Positions 1 to 5,411 of a stretch of DNA of 7,095 bases are shown here, piece by piece. This DNA is from Lachnospiraceae bacterium. Lineage in GTDB: Bacteria > Bacillota_A > Clostridia > Lachnospirales > Lachnospiraceae. The notes under the pieces were generated by a model that did not search any database, had not been told where the DNA came from, and saw nothing but the letters and a program-made list of their open reading frames with translations. The stretch spans positions 1 through 7,095 of the forward strand of contig VSNT01000168.1 in NCBI GenBank assembly GCA_009774465.1, given 5' to 3'. Made by a program: the position numbers and the translations under genes. Numbering within the stretch: the first letter of the stretch is position 1; each line of letters begins with the position of its first letter.

Positions 1-78
1 GCCATAATAATACCTCCAAACTGAGTAATCTTATCTTACATCAGTTTGGAGGTTTACACAAACTTTGGGATACTCCCG
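1..78. mobile_element. probable terminal end of an IS256/Mutator-family insertion sequence (element lies to the left)
   Basis: Read leftward from about 78, the sequence begins GGGAGTATCCCAAAGTTTGTG and continues TAAACC (77 down to 51). A G-rich start, a GTATC/GTGTC-like core and then TTTGTGTAAA is the shape I know from terminal inverted repeats of IS256-family elements. The inner side holds a perfect hairpin (12-53), as often found between a transposase stop codon and the terminal repeat, and a stop-containing frame near base 5 could be the transposase end. The transposase and opposite end are outside the window, so the family call rests on the end motif alone. The exact outer boundary and any target duplication cannot be seen. 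Confidence 0.38.
12..53. repeat. 13-bp perfect inverted repeat inside the putative IS end
   Basis: ACCTCCAAACTGA (12-24) pairs perfectly with TCAGTTTGGAGGT (41-53) around a 16-base loop. There is no T-run immediately after either arm, so it is not a textbook terminator. It may block transcription entering or leaving the insertion sequence. Confidence 0.6.
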
Positions 79-83
79 GGAAG

Positions 84-117
84 ATGGGGAGTAATGTATG
101 ATGAATCTCCTCCCCAT
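84..117 (-). terminator. possible weak terminator of the SprT-like gene
   Basis: ATGGGGAG (84-91) pairs with CTCCCCAT (110-117) around an 18-base loop, about 30 bases after the leftward stop codon at 149-151. No clean U-tract follows on the leftward transcript, so the terminator role is only suggested by position. Confidence 0.3.
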
Positions 118-148
118 TCAATATTTTTGATATTATTGCAGTTTTACA

Positions 149-643
149 TCAAAATACAATATTCATTTTGCTGGCACACCAACCACAATGTGCTATATCC
201 CCATCTTTCACTTGTTCCCATATATATTGTTTTTTGATTAGCAATTTTCCACCGCAGTTCGGGCATATCATTTGATGCAGAATAGGCAGTTCGGAATTAA
301 GAACATCGTATTCAGTTTTATATGTCGCAACCTCATAGCCATATTTTTTGTCTATTTTTAAGGCATATTTAACCCATGTTTTTTTATGCCCCCAACCTCT
401 GGGACAACTATGAAGTATTTCATGGCAGATTGTAGTACGAAGTTCTTTTATATTAATTTTTTCAGTTAAAAAGGCGGTTGAAATTTTGATGATATAATAA
501 AATTGATCGTCTATCCATTCTCTGCCGCATAGCCCCCATGCATCATCCATGTCAGCCCATTCAATACTTCTTATATTTCCAACGGGAATGTTGAGCGATT
601 TTATTTCAAAAAGGCATTCATTAAAAATTTTTTGTAAATCCAT
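149..643 (-). CDS. SprT-like zinc metallopeptidase-fold protein
   Basis: This encodes a 164-residue cytosolic protein of the SprT-like (zincin) family. The central metal site is H74-E75-I-L-H78 (HExxH), and the third ligand is probably H86 in a G85-H86-KKTW motif, the usual SprT spacing. The C-terminal part carries a zinc ribbon with C127-PN-C130-GG and C153-GW-C156. Eukaryotic relatives such as Spartan cleave DNA-protein crosslinks; bacterial SprT proteins are poorly characterised, so the substrate is unknown. The frame is open upstream to 721, but I choose ATG 643 because GGAGGGAGGAAA lies just ahead of it and the domain starts there. No signal peptide or membrane segment is seen. It stands alone, divergent from the gene at 862; TGGTACTAT (684 down to 676) is a possible extended -10 on this strand. 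The domain call is firm, the function is not. Confidence 0.82.
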   Translation of the reverse strand: MDLQKIFNECLFEIKSLNIPVGNIRSIEWADMDDAWGLCGREWIDDQFYYIIKISTAFLTEKINIKELRTTICHEILHSCPRGWGHKKTWVKYALKIDKKYGYEVATYKTEYDVLNSELPILHQMICPNCGGKLLIKKQYIWEQVKDGDIAHCGWCASKMNIVF

Positions 644-750
644 TAAGGAAATTTCCTCCCTCCTAGTTTTTATCAATAGTACCACGATAATAAATTTCGT
701 TTTATTTGAGAAAATGCTCAATAGATAAGATTGAAGAAAAAGGGCAGCCC

Positions 751-805
751 ATTTCTGCTAAGATGACTTAAAAATTTTTCTGGTAAAATATAAGTAATAA
801 ATTTA
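751..805 (+). promoter_or_regulatory. extended -10 promoter within a 55-bp repeated regulatory segment (copy A)
   Basis: TGG-TAAAAT (781-789) is a good extended -10 ahead of the gene at 862; the -35 region is poor. The 55 bp from 751 to 805 align without gaps to 6553-6607 ahead of parA at about 42 of 55 positions, including an identical core AAAAATTTTTCTG (770-782). The conservation includes the -10 and about 30 bases upstream, so a shared regulator site is likely. Confidence 0.6.
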
Positions 806-861
806 TTGGTAATGAAAGAATGGTATATTTGGTCATGGGATTTTTGTAAAGGAGGTGGAAA

Positions 862-1170
862 GTGAAAGGAAATGATTATGGGATTTGCAGTGAGGAGATG
901 GATAAAATCCCACAGGTGGTCGTTACAAACATTAAAAAATATTTTGTTATTCATCTTTCTAGCTATGAGATTGTGAAAGTCAGAAAGAAGTCTTTCCATG
1001 AAGATGATGCTCATCTTTACATGGTATCGGCGGTCAAGCGGGATGGAACTTTTGCGGTATGGACGAGCTGGAACGACCTGACAAAAACACTGAATCACGG
1101 GCATTATGATCTGCCGGATTTGGAGACATGTGACAGGATCATGGATGAATTTTATAATGGAAGGGATTAA
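862..1170 (+). CDS. small protein of unknown function, 102 residues
   Basis: I do not recognise a named family. The start is GTG at 862, supported by AAAGGAGG at 848-855 with a six-base gap. The product is soluble-looking, with no signal peptide or membrane segment. The N-terminal half is mixed charged (MDKIPQVVVTNIKKYFVIHL); residues 52-80 contain a YMVSAV-KRDGTFAVWTSWN stretch that reads as a beta hairpin; the C-terminus ends in an ETCDRIMDEFYNGRD helix. Similar small DGTYAVWT-type proteins occur, as I recall, in accessory DNA of Lachnospiraceae, but I attach no function. The reading frame on the opposite strand over 718-1251 has no ribosome site and is a shadow. It has its own promoter (copy A) and a hairpin immediately after the stop, so it is probably monocistronic. 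Confidence 0.75.
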   Translation: MKGNDYGICSEEMDKIPQVVVTNIKKYFVIHLSSYEIVKVRKKSFHEDDAHLYMVSAVKRDGTFAVWTSWNDLTKTLNHGHYDLPDLETCDRIMDEFYNGRD

Positions 1171-1173
1171 TGA

Positions 1174-1242
1174 AGAGGGCTCATCTTCTATTGTTGCGAT
1201 GTCGCACCATAGAAGGTTGGGGCCTCTGTTCCTTTTATCTTT
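1174..1242 (+). terminator. three-tier hairpin, probable terminator or structured RNA tail
   Basis: Starting four bases after the stop at 1170, three nested inverted repeats stack: AGAGG (1174-1178) with CCTCT (1223-1227), CTTCTAT (1185-1191) with ATAGAAG (1209-1215), and TGCGA (1195-1199) with TCGCA (1202-1206). A T-rich stretch (GTTCCTTTTATCTTTC) follows. The position fits a terminator of the 862 gene; the length and internal bulges are more than a simple terminator needs. Confidence 0.5.
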
Positions 1243-1291
1243 CTGTGCCATTTCGTTTGCAGGTTAGTTTCGCTGTACTAGTCTGTGTAAG

Positions 1292-1324
1292 AAAAATATG
1301 GAGAGGCAATGTGTGTCTCCCCAT
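1292..1324 (-). terminator. terminator of the YD-repeat gene
   Basis: On the leftward strand GGAGA (1320-1316) pairs with TCTCC (1304-1300), extended by ATGG/CCAT with a two-base bulge, and is followed by ATATTTTTC. It lies about 40 bases after the leftward stop at 1365. Confidence 0.5.
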
Positions 1325-1364
1325 AGGTAATATTCATTTTCAGTTTTAATATTTCACGGTATTA

Positions 1365-2210
1365 TCAATAGTAATATATCATTACCCCATTCGGCTCAGT
1401 TACTTTGGAAAGCCGCCCCTGCTTATCGTAGGAATAGGTATAAGTACCATTGTCACTGGATTCCTTAATCAGCCGCCCCTTCTTGTCATAACTATAGGTA
1501 ATGGTGACAACATCATCGGCCTTCTGTGTAAGCCTCCCATTACTGTCATAGGTATATTGGGTATCAAGTGATGTTACACCATCGTGAGTCCGATAACTTA
1601 CAGTTGGTTTCCCGCTTTCATTATAATCGTAAGTATAGGTTGATGTTGAATTTCTCAGTGAACGATACTCATAAGTGACATTGCCTTTTCCATCATACTG
1701 AAGGCTGTAGGTTGTACCGCCTGTTCTTACAAGATATTCTGTTTCTCCTATAAGATTCCCATTTGCATCATAACTGTATTCCCTTCGGAAAGCTAGGTTA
1801 AGTCCCATTCCATTCCCGGTATCGTTCTGGTATTCAAGTTCGGCTGTCTTTCTGCCATTTTCATCATATACAAATTCCCGTATGGAAGATAAATCCTTAC
1901 CCTGATGGAACTCAGCTTTTACAGGTCTGGGTTCGTCATTTGGGACTGCCGGGGCAGCTGCCGGTTCTGCCGCATCTGTCTGATAAGCGGCCCTTCCTTC
2001 TGCCCTGCCATATGAAACATAATGCTGTAACAAAGCCTCTTTGCCTGTACCCAGTGCCGCTACCACATCGGGATTGTTCTGTGCATAAAACTCGCTGTCA
2101 AAGGTAAATGTCTCCCCATTTACCTCCACCTGTTCAGGCGCGGCAAGAACAGTCGTGCTGCTAGCCAGTACCATAACTGTTGCCGCCATTGCTATGATTT
2201 TTTTCTTCAT
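1365..2210 (-). CDS. secreted YD-repeat (RHS-like) protein, 281 residues
   Basis: An exported protein with three parts. Residues 1-24 are a signal peptide (MKKK, hydrophobic core, VLAA before PEQ). Residues 35-73 match the FDSEFYAQNNPDVV...HYVSYGRAEGR domain seen in many Lachnospiraceae exported proteins. After an Ala/Pro linker (80-95), residues 112-281 hold YD repeats: YDENGR (115), YDANGN (147), YDGKGN (172), YNESGK (196), YDSNGR (221), YDKKGR (241), YDKQGR (261), about 20 residues apart toward the end. YD repeats form beta-sheet shells in RHS/Tc toxins and wall proteins; here there is no toxin C-terminus and no LPXTG anchor, so a small surface or secreted binding protein is more likely. 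I chose ATG 2210 because AAGGAGG lies nine bases ahead and the signal peptide begins there; the frame is open to 2285. Its promoter carries an operator of the cassette regulator. Confidence 0.85.
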   Translation of the reverse strand: MKKKIIAMAATVMVLASSTTVLAAPEQVEVNGETFTFDSEFYAQNNPDVVAALGTGKEALLQHYVSYGRAEGRAAYQTDAAEPAAAPAVPNDEPRPVKAEFHQGKDLSSIREFVYDENGRKTAELEYQNDTGNGMGLNLAFRREYSYDANGNLIGETEYLVRTGGTTYSLQYDGKGNVTYEYRSLRNSTSTYTYDYNESGKPTVSYRTHDGVTSLDTQYTYDSNGRLTQKADDVVTITYSYDKKGRLIKESSDNGTYTYSYDKQGRLSKVTEPNGVMIYYY

Positions 2211-2240
2211 TTGTTGCTGCCTCCTTGTGTGCTTAATACG

Positions 2241-2262
2241 CCAGTCTATAGTGTATGACTGG
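2241..2262. repeat. 6-bp inverted repeat in the 5' leader of the YD-repeat gene
   Basis: CCAGTC (2241-2246) pairs with GACTGG (2257-2262) around a 10-base loop, between the promoter and the ribosome site of the leftward gene at 2210. It could be an RNA hairpin in the leader or a second protein site; nothing in the sequence decides. Confidence 0.4.
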
Positions 2263-2287
2263 TCTTTATTTGTCCTGTCTACCATTT

Positions 2288-2315
2288 ATTATATCATAAT
2301 GTTTATAAAATTCAA
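2288..2315 (-). promoter_or_regulatory. promoter of the YD-repeat gene
   Basis: On the leftward strand TTGAAT (2315-2310), a 16-base spacer, then TATAAT (2293-2288) preceded by TGA, an extended -10. It predicts a leader of roughly 70 bases to ATG 2210. Confidence 0.75.
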
Positions 2316-2318
2316 CAA
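2299..2318. promoter_or_regulatory. operator O4 (cassette regulator site)
   Basis: Read leftward this is TTGTTGAATTTTATAAACAT, 12 of 14 half-site bases matching TTGTTRA-N6-TYAACAA. It covers the -35 of the YD-repeat promoter, which begins at dyad base 4, exactly as in O1 and O3. The half-site toward the -10 is the weaker one. Confidence 0.6.
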
Positions 2319-2375
2319 AACATATTTCTGATGGGTGGGCAGGAGAGGACAAACAGCTATGGGAAAATAATCATG

Positions 2376-3020
2376 TTACCGTAAGGCAGTTTTTTTGGCC
2401 TGATATACGTTTTCAACCGTATCTATGTTTTTCAGCAGGTTCAAAACATCGACACAGCCGAAAGCGGGGAGGGGAGGTTCGCCGGTTATTTTTTCAATGT
2501 CATAAAAGCATTGGTTATCCCGGCTTTCCCGTATTGCAAAGTATCCCTGTAAATCGCCATCATTTTCTTCATAGGTCTGCCCGATGACCTTACAGCCGGA
2601 TATGCCGGCATCTGCATCTGATATCCGCTTTACTGCATAATAACAGCCCGTATAATGGGAACTGCCAGTCTTTTTCTGATGGTCCATAGCGGCATAATAG
2701 TGGCTGCATTCTCTCAAGCGGCTCTCAATCTTCGAGGCAGACCGGGAGCGGAGCAGGGAATCTGCCTTTTCCATGATCCTGCCATGTTCCAGTGTTTCCA
2801 CACCGGAATGAAAATGATGATATTTTATATTGTTTTTTTCCAGATAGGAGCAGATAGCCCCGGAGCTTTCTTTGAAGAGATATCTGTGGACTTCTTCCAG
2901 AATCCTGCTGTCTGTCCCCTGCGGGATGTCCCCGCTGAAATAGGTGGAATAGATTTTCCCGTTGCATCCGAACTCAAACCCGTAAGTCTGTAGTCCTGCT
3001 TTAAAAATGGTGTCTGACAT
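2376..3020 (-). CDS. protein of unknown function, 214 residues, divergent from the regulator gene
   Basis: I do not recognise a family. The start is ATG 3020, with AAAGGAG ten bases ahead; the frame is open to 3062 without a ribosome site. The product has no signal peptide or membrane segment and should be cytosolic. It has seven cysteines (19, 57, 105, 126, 143, 171, 189) not in CxxC pairs, a His-rich patch YHHFHSG (67-73), a Ser/Arg helix (88-106) and a Gly/aromatic-rich second half. It is transcribed divergently from the XRE regulator; the 169-bp gap holds two operators and both promoters. The YD-repeat gene follows in the same direction 165 bp on, with its own promoter but no clear terminator between, so read-through is possible. 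Being the nearest partner of the regulator, it may be a sensor, co-regulator or effector; this is inference only. Confidence 0.78.
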   Translation of the reverse strand: MSDTIFKAGLQTYGFEFGCNGKIYSTYFSGDIPQGTDSRILEEVHRYLFKESSGAICSYLEKNNIKYHHFHSGVETLEHGRIMEKADSLLRSRSASKIESRLRECSHYYAAMDHQKKTGSSHYTGCYYAVKRISDADAGISGCKVIGQTYEENDGDLQGYFAIRESRDNQCFYDIEKITGEPPLPAFGCVDVLNLLKNIDTVENVYQAKKTALR

Positions 3021-3100
3021 GGTAACCAGTCTCCTTTCGTTTGGTATAGGAAAAGCATACATCTATCCCAATGAACCCTCTTTTTTCAATAATCCTATAA

Positions 3101-3128
3101 AGGATAGCATATTGTTAAGTTAAGTCAA
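3101..3128 (-). promoter_or_regulatory. promoter of the leftward unknown gene
   Basis: On the leftward strand TTGACT (3128-3123), a 16-base spacer ending TGC, then TATCCT (3106-3101), an extended -10. Transcription would start near 3094 and give a leader of about 75 bases. Confidence 0.7.
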
Positions 3129-3131
3129 CAA
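3112..3131. promoter_or_regulatory. operator O1 (cassette regulator site)
   Basis: TTGTTAAGTTAAGTCAACAA matches TTGTTRA-N6-TYAACAA in full; with flanks the arms extend to TATTGTT and AACAATA. It covers the -35 of the leftward promoter. Its centre is 43 bp from that of O2, close to four helical turns, so the two sites lie on the same DNA face. Confidence 0.72.
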
Positions 3132-3138
3132 TAAAAGA

Positions 3139-3167
3139 TTAAAAACAGGGAATATTGTTGATAAAAT
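3139..3167 (+). promoter_or_regulatory. probable promoter of the XRE regulator gene
   Basis: TAAAAT (3162-3167) preceded by TGA is an extended -10; TTAAAA (3139-3144) at 17 bases is a weak -35. The start would fall near 3174, leaving a very short leader with AAGGAGG at 3176-3182. Confidence 0.5.
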
Positions 3168-3174
3168 TTAACAA
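3155..3174. promoter_or_regulatory. operator O2 (autoregulation site)
   Basis: TTGTTGATAAAATTTAACAA matches TTGTTRA-N6-TYAACAA in full. Unlike O1, O3 and O4 it overlaps the -10 and start point of the regulator's own promoter, as expected for autorepression. Confidence 0.68.
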
Positions 3175-3189
3175 CAAGGAGGAAACAGA

Positions 3190-3522
3190 ATGCTGGATTT
3201 GGAACTTTATTTGGATGAGGTTGGAAAAAGGATCATGGAACGGAGGAAGAAGTTAGGTCTGACACAGGAAGCCCTTGCGGAGATGAGTGATCTGACAACT
3301 CAGTTCGTGTCTTATGCGGAATCGGGAAAAAGGGGAATGAGGCCGGAGAACCTGATGAAGATCGCCGCCGCGCTTGGCGTGAGTACGGATTATATCCTGA
3401 CAGGAGATATCATTGATAAAGATAAGCTTCTGTTGTCAGAAAAACTTGATAAGCTGACGCCGGAAGAGGTGAGGCTTGTGGAGGGAATCATTGATGAGTG
3501 TATTCTGCTCTATCACAGGTAG
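3190..3522 (+). CDS. XRE-family helix-turn-helix transcriptional regulator
   Basis: A 110-residue DNA-binding protein. The HTH domain spans about residues 11-71: helix 1 VGKRIMERRKKLG, helix 2 TQEALAEMS (25-33), recognition helix near TTQFVSYAESG (36-46), then ENLMKIAAALGVSTDYILTG, the classic XRE/Cro-C1 ending. A short charged C-terminal helix pair (80-108, LSEKLDKLTPEEVRLVEGIIDECILLY) probably mediates dimerisation, since there is no sensor or peptidase domain. ATG 3190 follows AAGGAGG by seven bases. The 20-bp dyad symmetry of four sites in the cassette fits binding by a dimer, and O2 at its own promoter suggests autoregulation. That it binds those sites is inferred from location and symmetry. 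A strong terminator follows at 3613. Confidence 0.93.
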   Translation: MLDLELYLDEVGKRIMERRKKLGLTQEALAEMSDLTTQFVSYAESGKRGMRPENLMKIAAALGVSTDYILTGDIIDKDKLLLSEKLDKLTPEEVRLVEGIIDECILLYHR

Positions 3523-3612
3523 ATTTTCCAGCATAGGGGTGATATGCCGCGGCAGAGTGATGCCGGGCTGAATTACGGAGAATAAAGAAATCATACGGAA
3601 TAACAAGGAATG

Positions 3613-3650
3613 GCCGGTAGCAGGGTAAGAACTGTATACCGGCTTTTTTG
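3613..3650 (+). terminator. Rho-independent terminator of the regulator gene
   Basis: GCCGGTA (3613-3619) pairs with TACCGGC (3637-3643), 17-base loop, followed directly by TTTTTTG. It isolates the regulator from the lipoprotein gene. The rest of 3523-3803 holds no convincing gene; a 13-codon frame at 3544-3585 has only a weak AGGGG site. Confidence 0.85.
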
Positions 3651-3741
3651 CTGCTGTGGGAACAGAGAAAGATGGTAAGGGCATATGTCTATATTTCATC
3701 TATATAATAGGAACATTCTGGTAGCTGCTAAAAATATTCTA

Positions 3742-3761
3742 TTGTTGACAAAAATAAACAA
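3742..3761. promoter_or_regulatory. operator O3 (cassette regulator site)
   Basis: TTGTTGACAAAAATAAACAA matches the dyad at 13 of 14 half-site bases. It overlaps the -35 of the lipoprotein promoter with the same register as O1 and O4. Its right half, TAAACAA, resembles the TAAACAT of O4. Confidence 0.65.
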
Positions 3762-3772
3762 AATGATAAACT
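3745..3772 (+). promoter_or_regulatory. promoter of the lipoprotein gene
   Basis: TTGACA (3745-3750, perfect -35), 16-base spacer ending TGA, then TAAACT (3767-3772), an extended -10. The leader is about 25 bases. Confidence 0.75.
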
Positions 3773-3803
3773 GAGGTAGAATAACAAAGGAAGAAGGAGA
3801 AGG

Positions 3804-5144
3804 ATGATGAGAAGAAAATTATGCATTGCCCTTATGGCAGCGACTATTGTTATGACCTCAGGATGTGGGACACAGAGCAGCCCAGAGGAAGAAAATGTGG
3901 AGACTGCCGAACAGGAGGTGTTGGAAGCTGCTACTGACGCTTCAGAGGAGACGCAGGATTCTGCATCTGTTGAAGCGGAAGAGCTGGAGAGCAAAGAAAG
4001 TGAAAACGCGGAAACCGATGATACAGGCGGTACGGAGGATATGACCAGTATCTACAGTGAGATTCTGGATATGTTTTATTACCGGATTATGACAGGGTGG
4101 GATGGCACAGAAGATGTGAGCTATATGTTCTGCTGGGATTACAGTTCGGTAAAATCTCTGTCTGATGCCGGATATGCCCTGACAGATCTGGATGGGAACG
4201 GGGTGCCGGAACTGTTGGTCAGCCCGGTGGAGGATGCCGGGAATGGCATGATATTCGACCTGTATGCCTGTGTAGACGGGGAAATCGTCCACACAGCCAC
4301 AAGCGGGGAGCGGTTCTGCTATTATCTCTGCGAGGATAATTCCATTTACTATTGGGATTCATCGGGGGCAAGCAATAAAACACAGGTTAATTATGGTCTG
4401 GATGCGGATACGGGACTTTTATATCCGAAAGAAGTAGTGATATATGATGAAAACGAGAATAAAGAGAACCCTTGGTTTTACGGGACGGAAGAGTGTTATG
4501 ATAAAGAAAGCGGCTTTCAATTTGATAAGATGTCCGGCATTACGGAAGAGGAAGCGGAGGATATATGCAGCAATTATAAAGTAAGCGCTATTAAGCTGAC
4601 TCTTTTCGATGAATATGTCCCGCAGGAGGATATGCACCCGGAGATCATGCTGAAAAAGTCTTTCCATGAGGCTGCCGGGGAAGAAAGGGAGCTGTTTTTC
4701 ACAGCGGATGATTTCGATGGGGACGGAAGGATGGAGGCATTTGGTGCTGTCGGAACAGATGATGGTTATGACCTGAATGATGTCAGCCTTTATTACATAG
4801 ACGCGGATGGGACTGTCTCCTGTATAGATACCTTTCCTATAATATATGCGTATGGGGGCATTGAAGCAGGCACTCATTGGAATCCCGTTATGGATACGGG
4901 AAGCGCCAGATTTATTTGCCTTGGCGGGGCGGATGGACAGGAAACATGGCTGTATGGGGTGAAGGATGGAAAAGCATACCAGCCTGAAGTTTCCGGGCAG
5001 CACGCCGATTTCAGGAAGACAGAAGATGGGAAGTATGATGCTCAACCGCACGAAGGCGGGGAAGGGTATTATATCATCTATTACGACTTTGATCCAGTAA
5101 CGGGTGAATTTGTTCCGATAAAATCAGAAGGCGATATGGAGTAG
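3804..5144 (+). CDS. surface lipoprotein with acidic linker and two DxDGxG loops, 446 residues
   Basis: An exported lipoprotein. Residues 1-20 are a signal peptide (MMRRK, hydrophobic core) ending in a lipobox MTSG-C21, so Cys21 should be lipidated. Residues 27-80 are a low-complexity linker very rich in Glu, Asp, Ser and Thr. The folded part has an early D128-L-DGNGVPEL and a later D303-F-DGDGRMEAF (303-313), the Asp/Gly loops seen in FG-GAP/VCBS and dockerin-type calcium sites; each follows a hydrophobic strand, suggesting two related lobes. I recognise no enzyme motif. ATG 3804 and ATG 3807 are adjacent; AGGAG at 3795-3799 suits 3807 slightly better, without effect on the product beyond one Met. 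The gene is monocistronic, bounded by terminators at 3613 and 5171, and its promoter carries O3, which ties it to the regulator and the YD-repeat protein. Ligand binding at the cell surface is an inference. Confidence 0.88.
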   Translation: MMRRKLCIALMAATIVMTSGCGTQSSPEEENVETAEQEVLEAATDASEETQDSASVEAEELESKESENAETDDTGGTEDMTSIYSEILDMFYYRIMTGWDGTEDVSYMFCWDYSSVKSLSDAGYALTDLDGNGVPELLVSPVEDAGNGMIFDLYACVDGEIVHTATSGERFCYYLCEDNSIYYWDSSGASNKTQVNYGLDADTGLLYPKEVVIYDENENKENPWFYGTEECYDKESGFQFDKMSGITEEEAEDICSNYKVSAIKLTLFDEYVPQEDMHPEIMLKKSFHEAAGEERELFFTADDFDGDGRMEAFGAVGTDDGYDLNDVSLYYIDADGTVSCIDTFPIIYAYGGIEAGTHWNPVMDTGSARFICLGGADGQETWLYGVKDGKAYQPEVSGQHADFRKTEDGKYDAQPHEGGEGYYIIYYDFDPVTGEFVPIKSEGDME

Positions 5145-5170
5145 ATGGATAGAGTATTGACAGTATACAG

Positions 5171-5213
5171 GGCAGATGGGGCAGAGGTGTCTTATCTGCC
5201 TTGTGTTATTTTC
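5171..5213 (+). terminator. terminator of the lipoprotein gene
   Basis: GGCAGAT (5171-5177) pairs with ATCTGCC (5194-5200), followed by TTGTGTTATTTTC. A small second hairpin, GAACC (5218-5222) with GGTTC (5231-5235), comes after it. Confidence 0.65.
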
Positions 5214-5284
5214 TAAAGAACCATAAAAAAGGTTCATGAATGAGCAGAGTCTTCTTCTTTTTATTTTCCTGATCTATGCAAATT

Positions 5285-5312
5285 TTGGTGGCATCTGTAT
5301 ATATGGTAGAAT
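5285..5312 (+). promoter_or_regulatory. probable promoter of the gene at 5412
   Basis: TGG-TAGAAT (5304-5312) is an extended -10; TTGGTG (5285-5290) at 16 bases is a poor -35. No TTGTTRA-type dyad is present, so this gene appears to be outside the cassette regulon. The leader is about 95 bases. Confidence 0.5.
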
Positions 5313-5411
5313 TTACATCAAGAGAGATGGGCAGTCAAAGATAGGATGGATTAATCTCTGGCTGCTTGTAATGGAAAAAGCAGATTGCCGGTTGGCAGAG
5401 AGGAGGTTTTT

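Noticed and set aside
46..237. 63-codon plus-strand frame at the left edge
   Set aside because: No ribosome site, it runs over the putative IS terminus and then antisense to the zinc ribbon of the SprT-like gene.
718..1251. 177-codon open frame on the minus strand
   Set aside because: It lies opposite the gene at 862-1170, which has a strong ribosome site; the minus frame has none, crosses the terminator hairpin and copy A promoter, and its product looks like antisense translation.
3544..3585. 13-codon frame after the regulator gene
   Set aside because: Only a weak AGGGG ahead and no distinctive composition; too short to support as a gene without conservation.
3728..3994. minus-strand frame with hydrophobic C-terminus
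   Set aside because: It covers the lipoprotein promoter and signal peptide; its Ser/Ala-rich sequence is the reverse reading of the acidic linker.
4419..5051. 210-codon minus-strand frame inside the lipoprotein gene
   Set aside because: Antisense shadow of a gene with a clear lipobox and coherent composition; no ribosome site, and a run of Ile/Arg/Pro typical of reverse translation.
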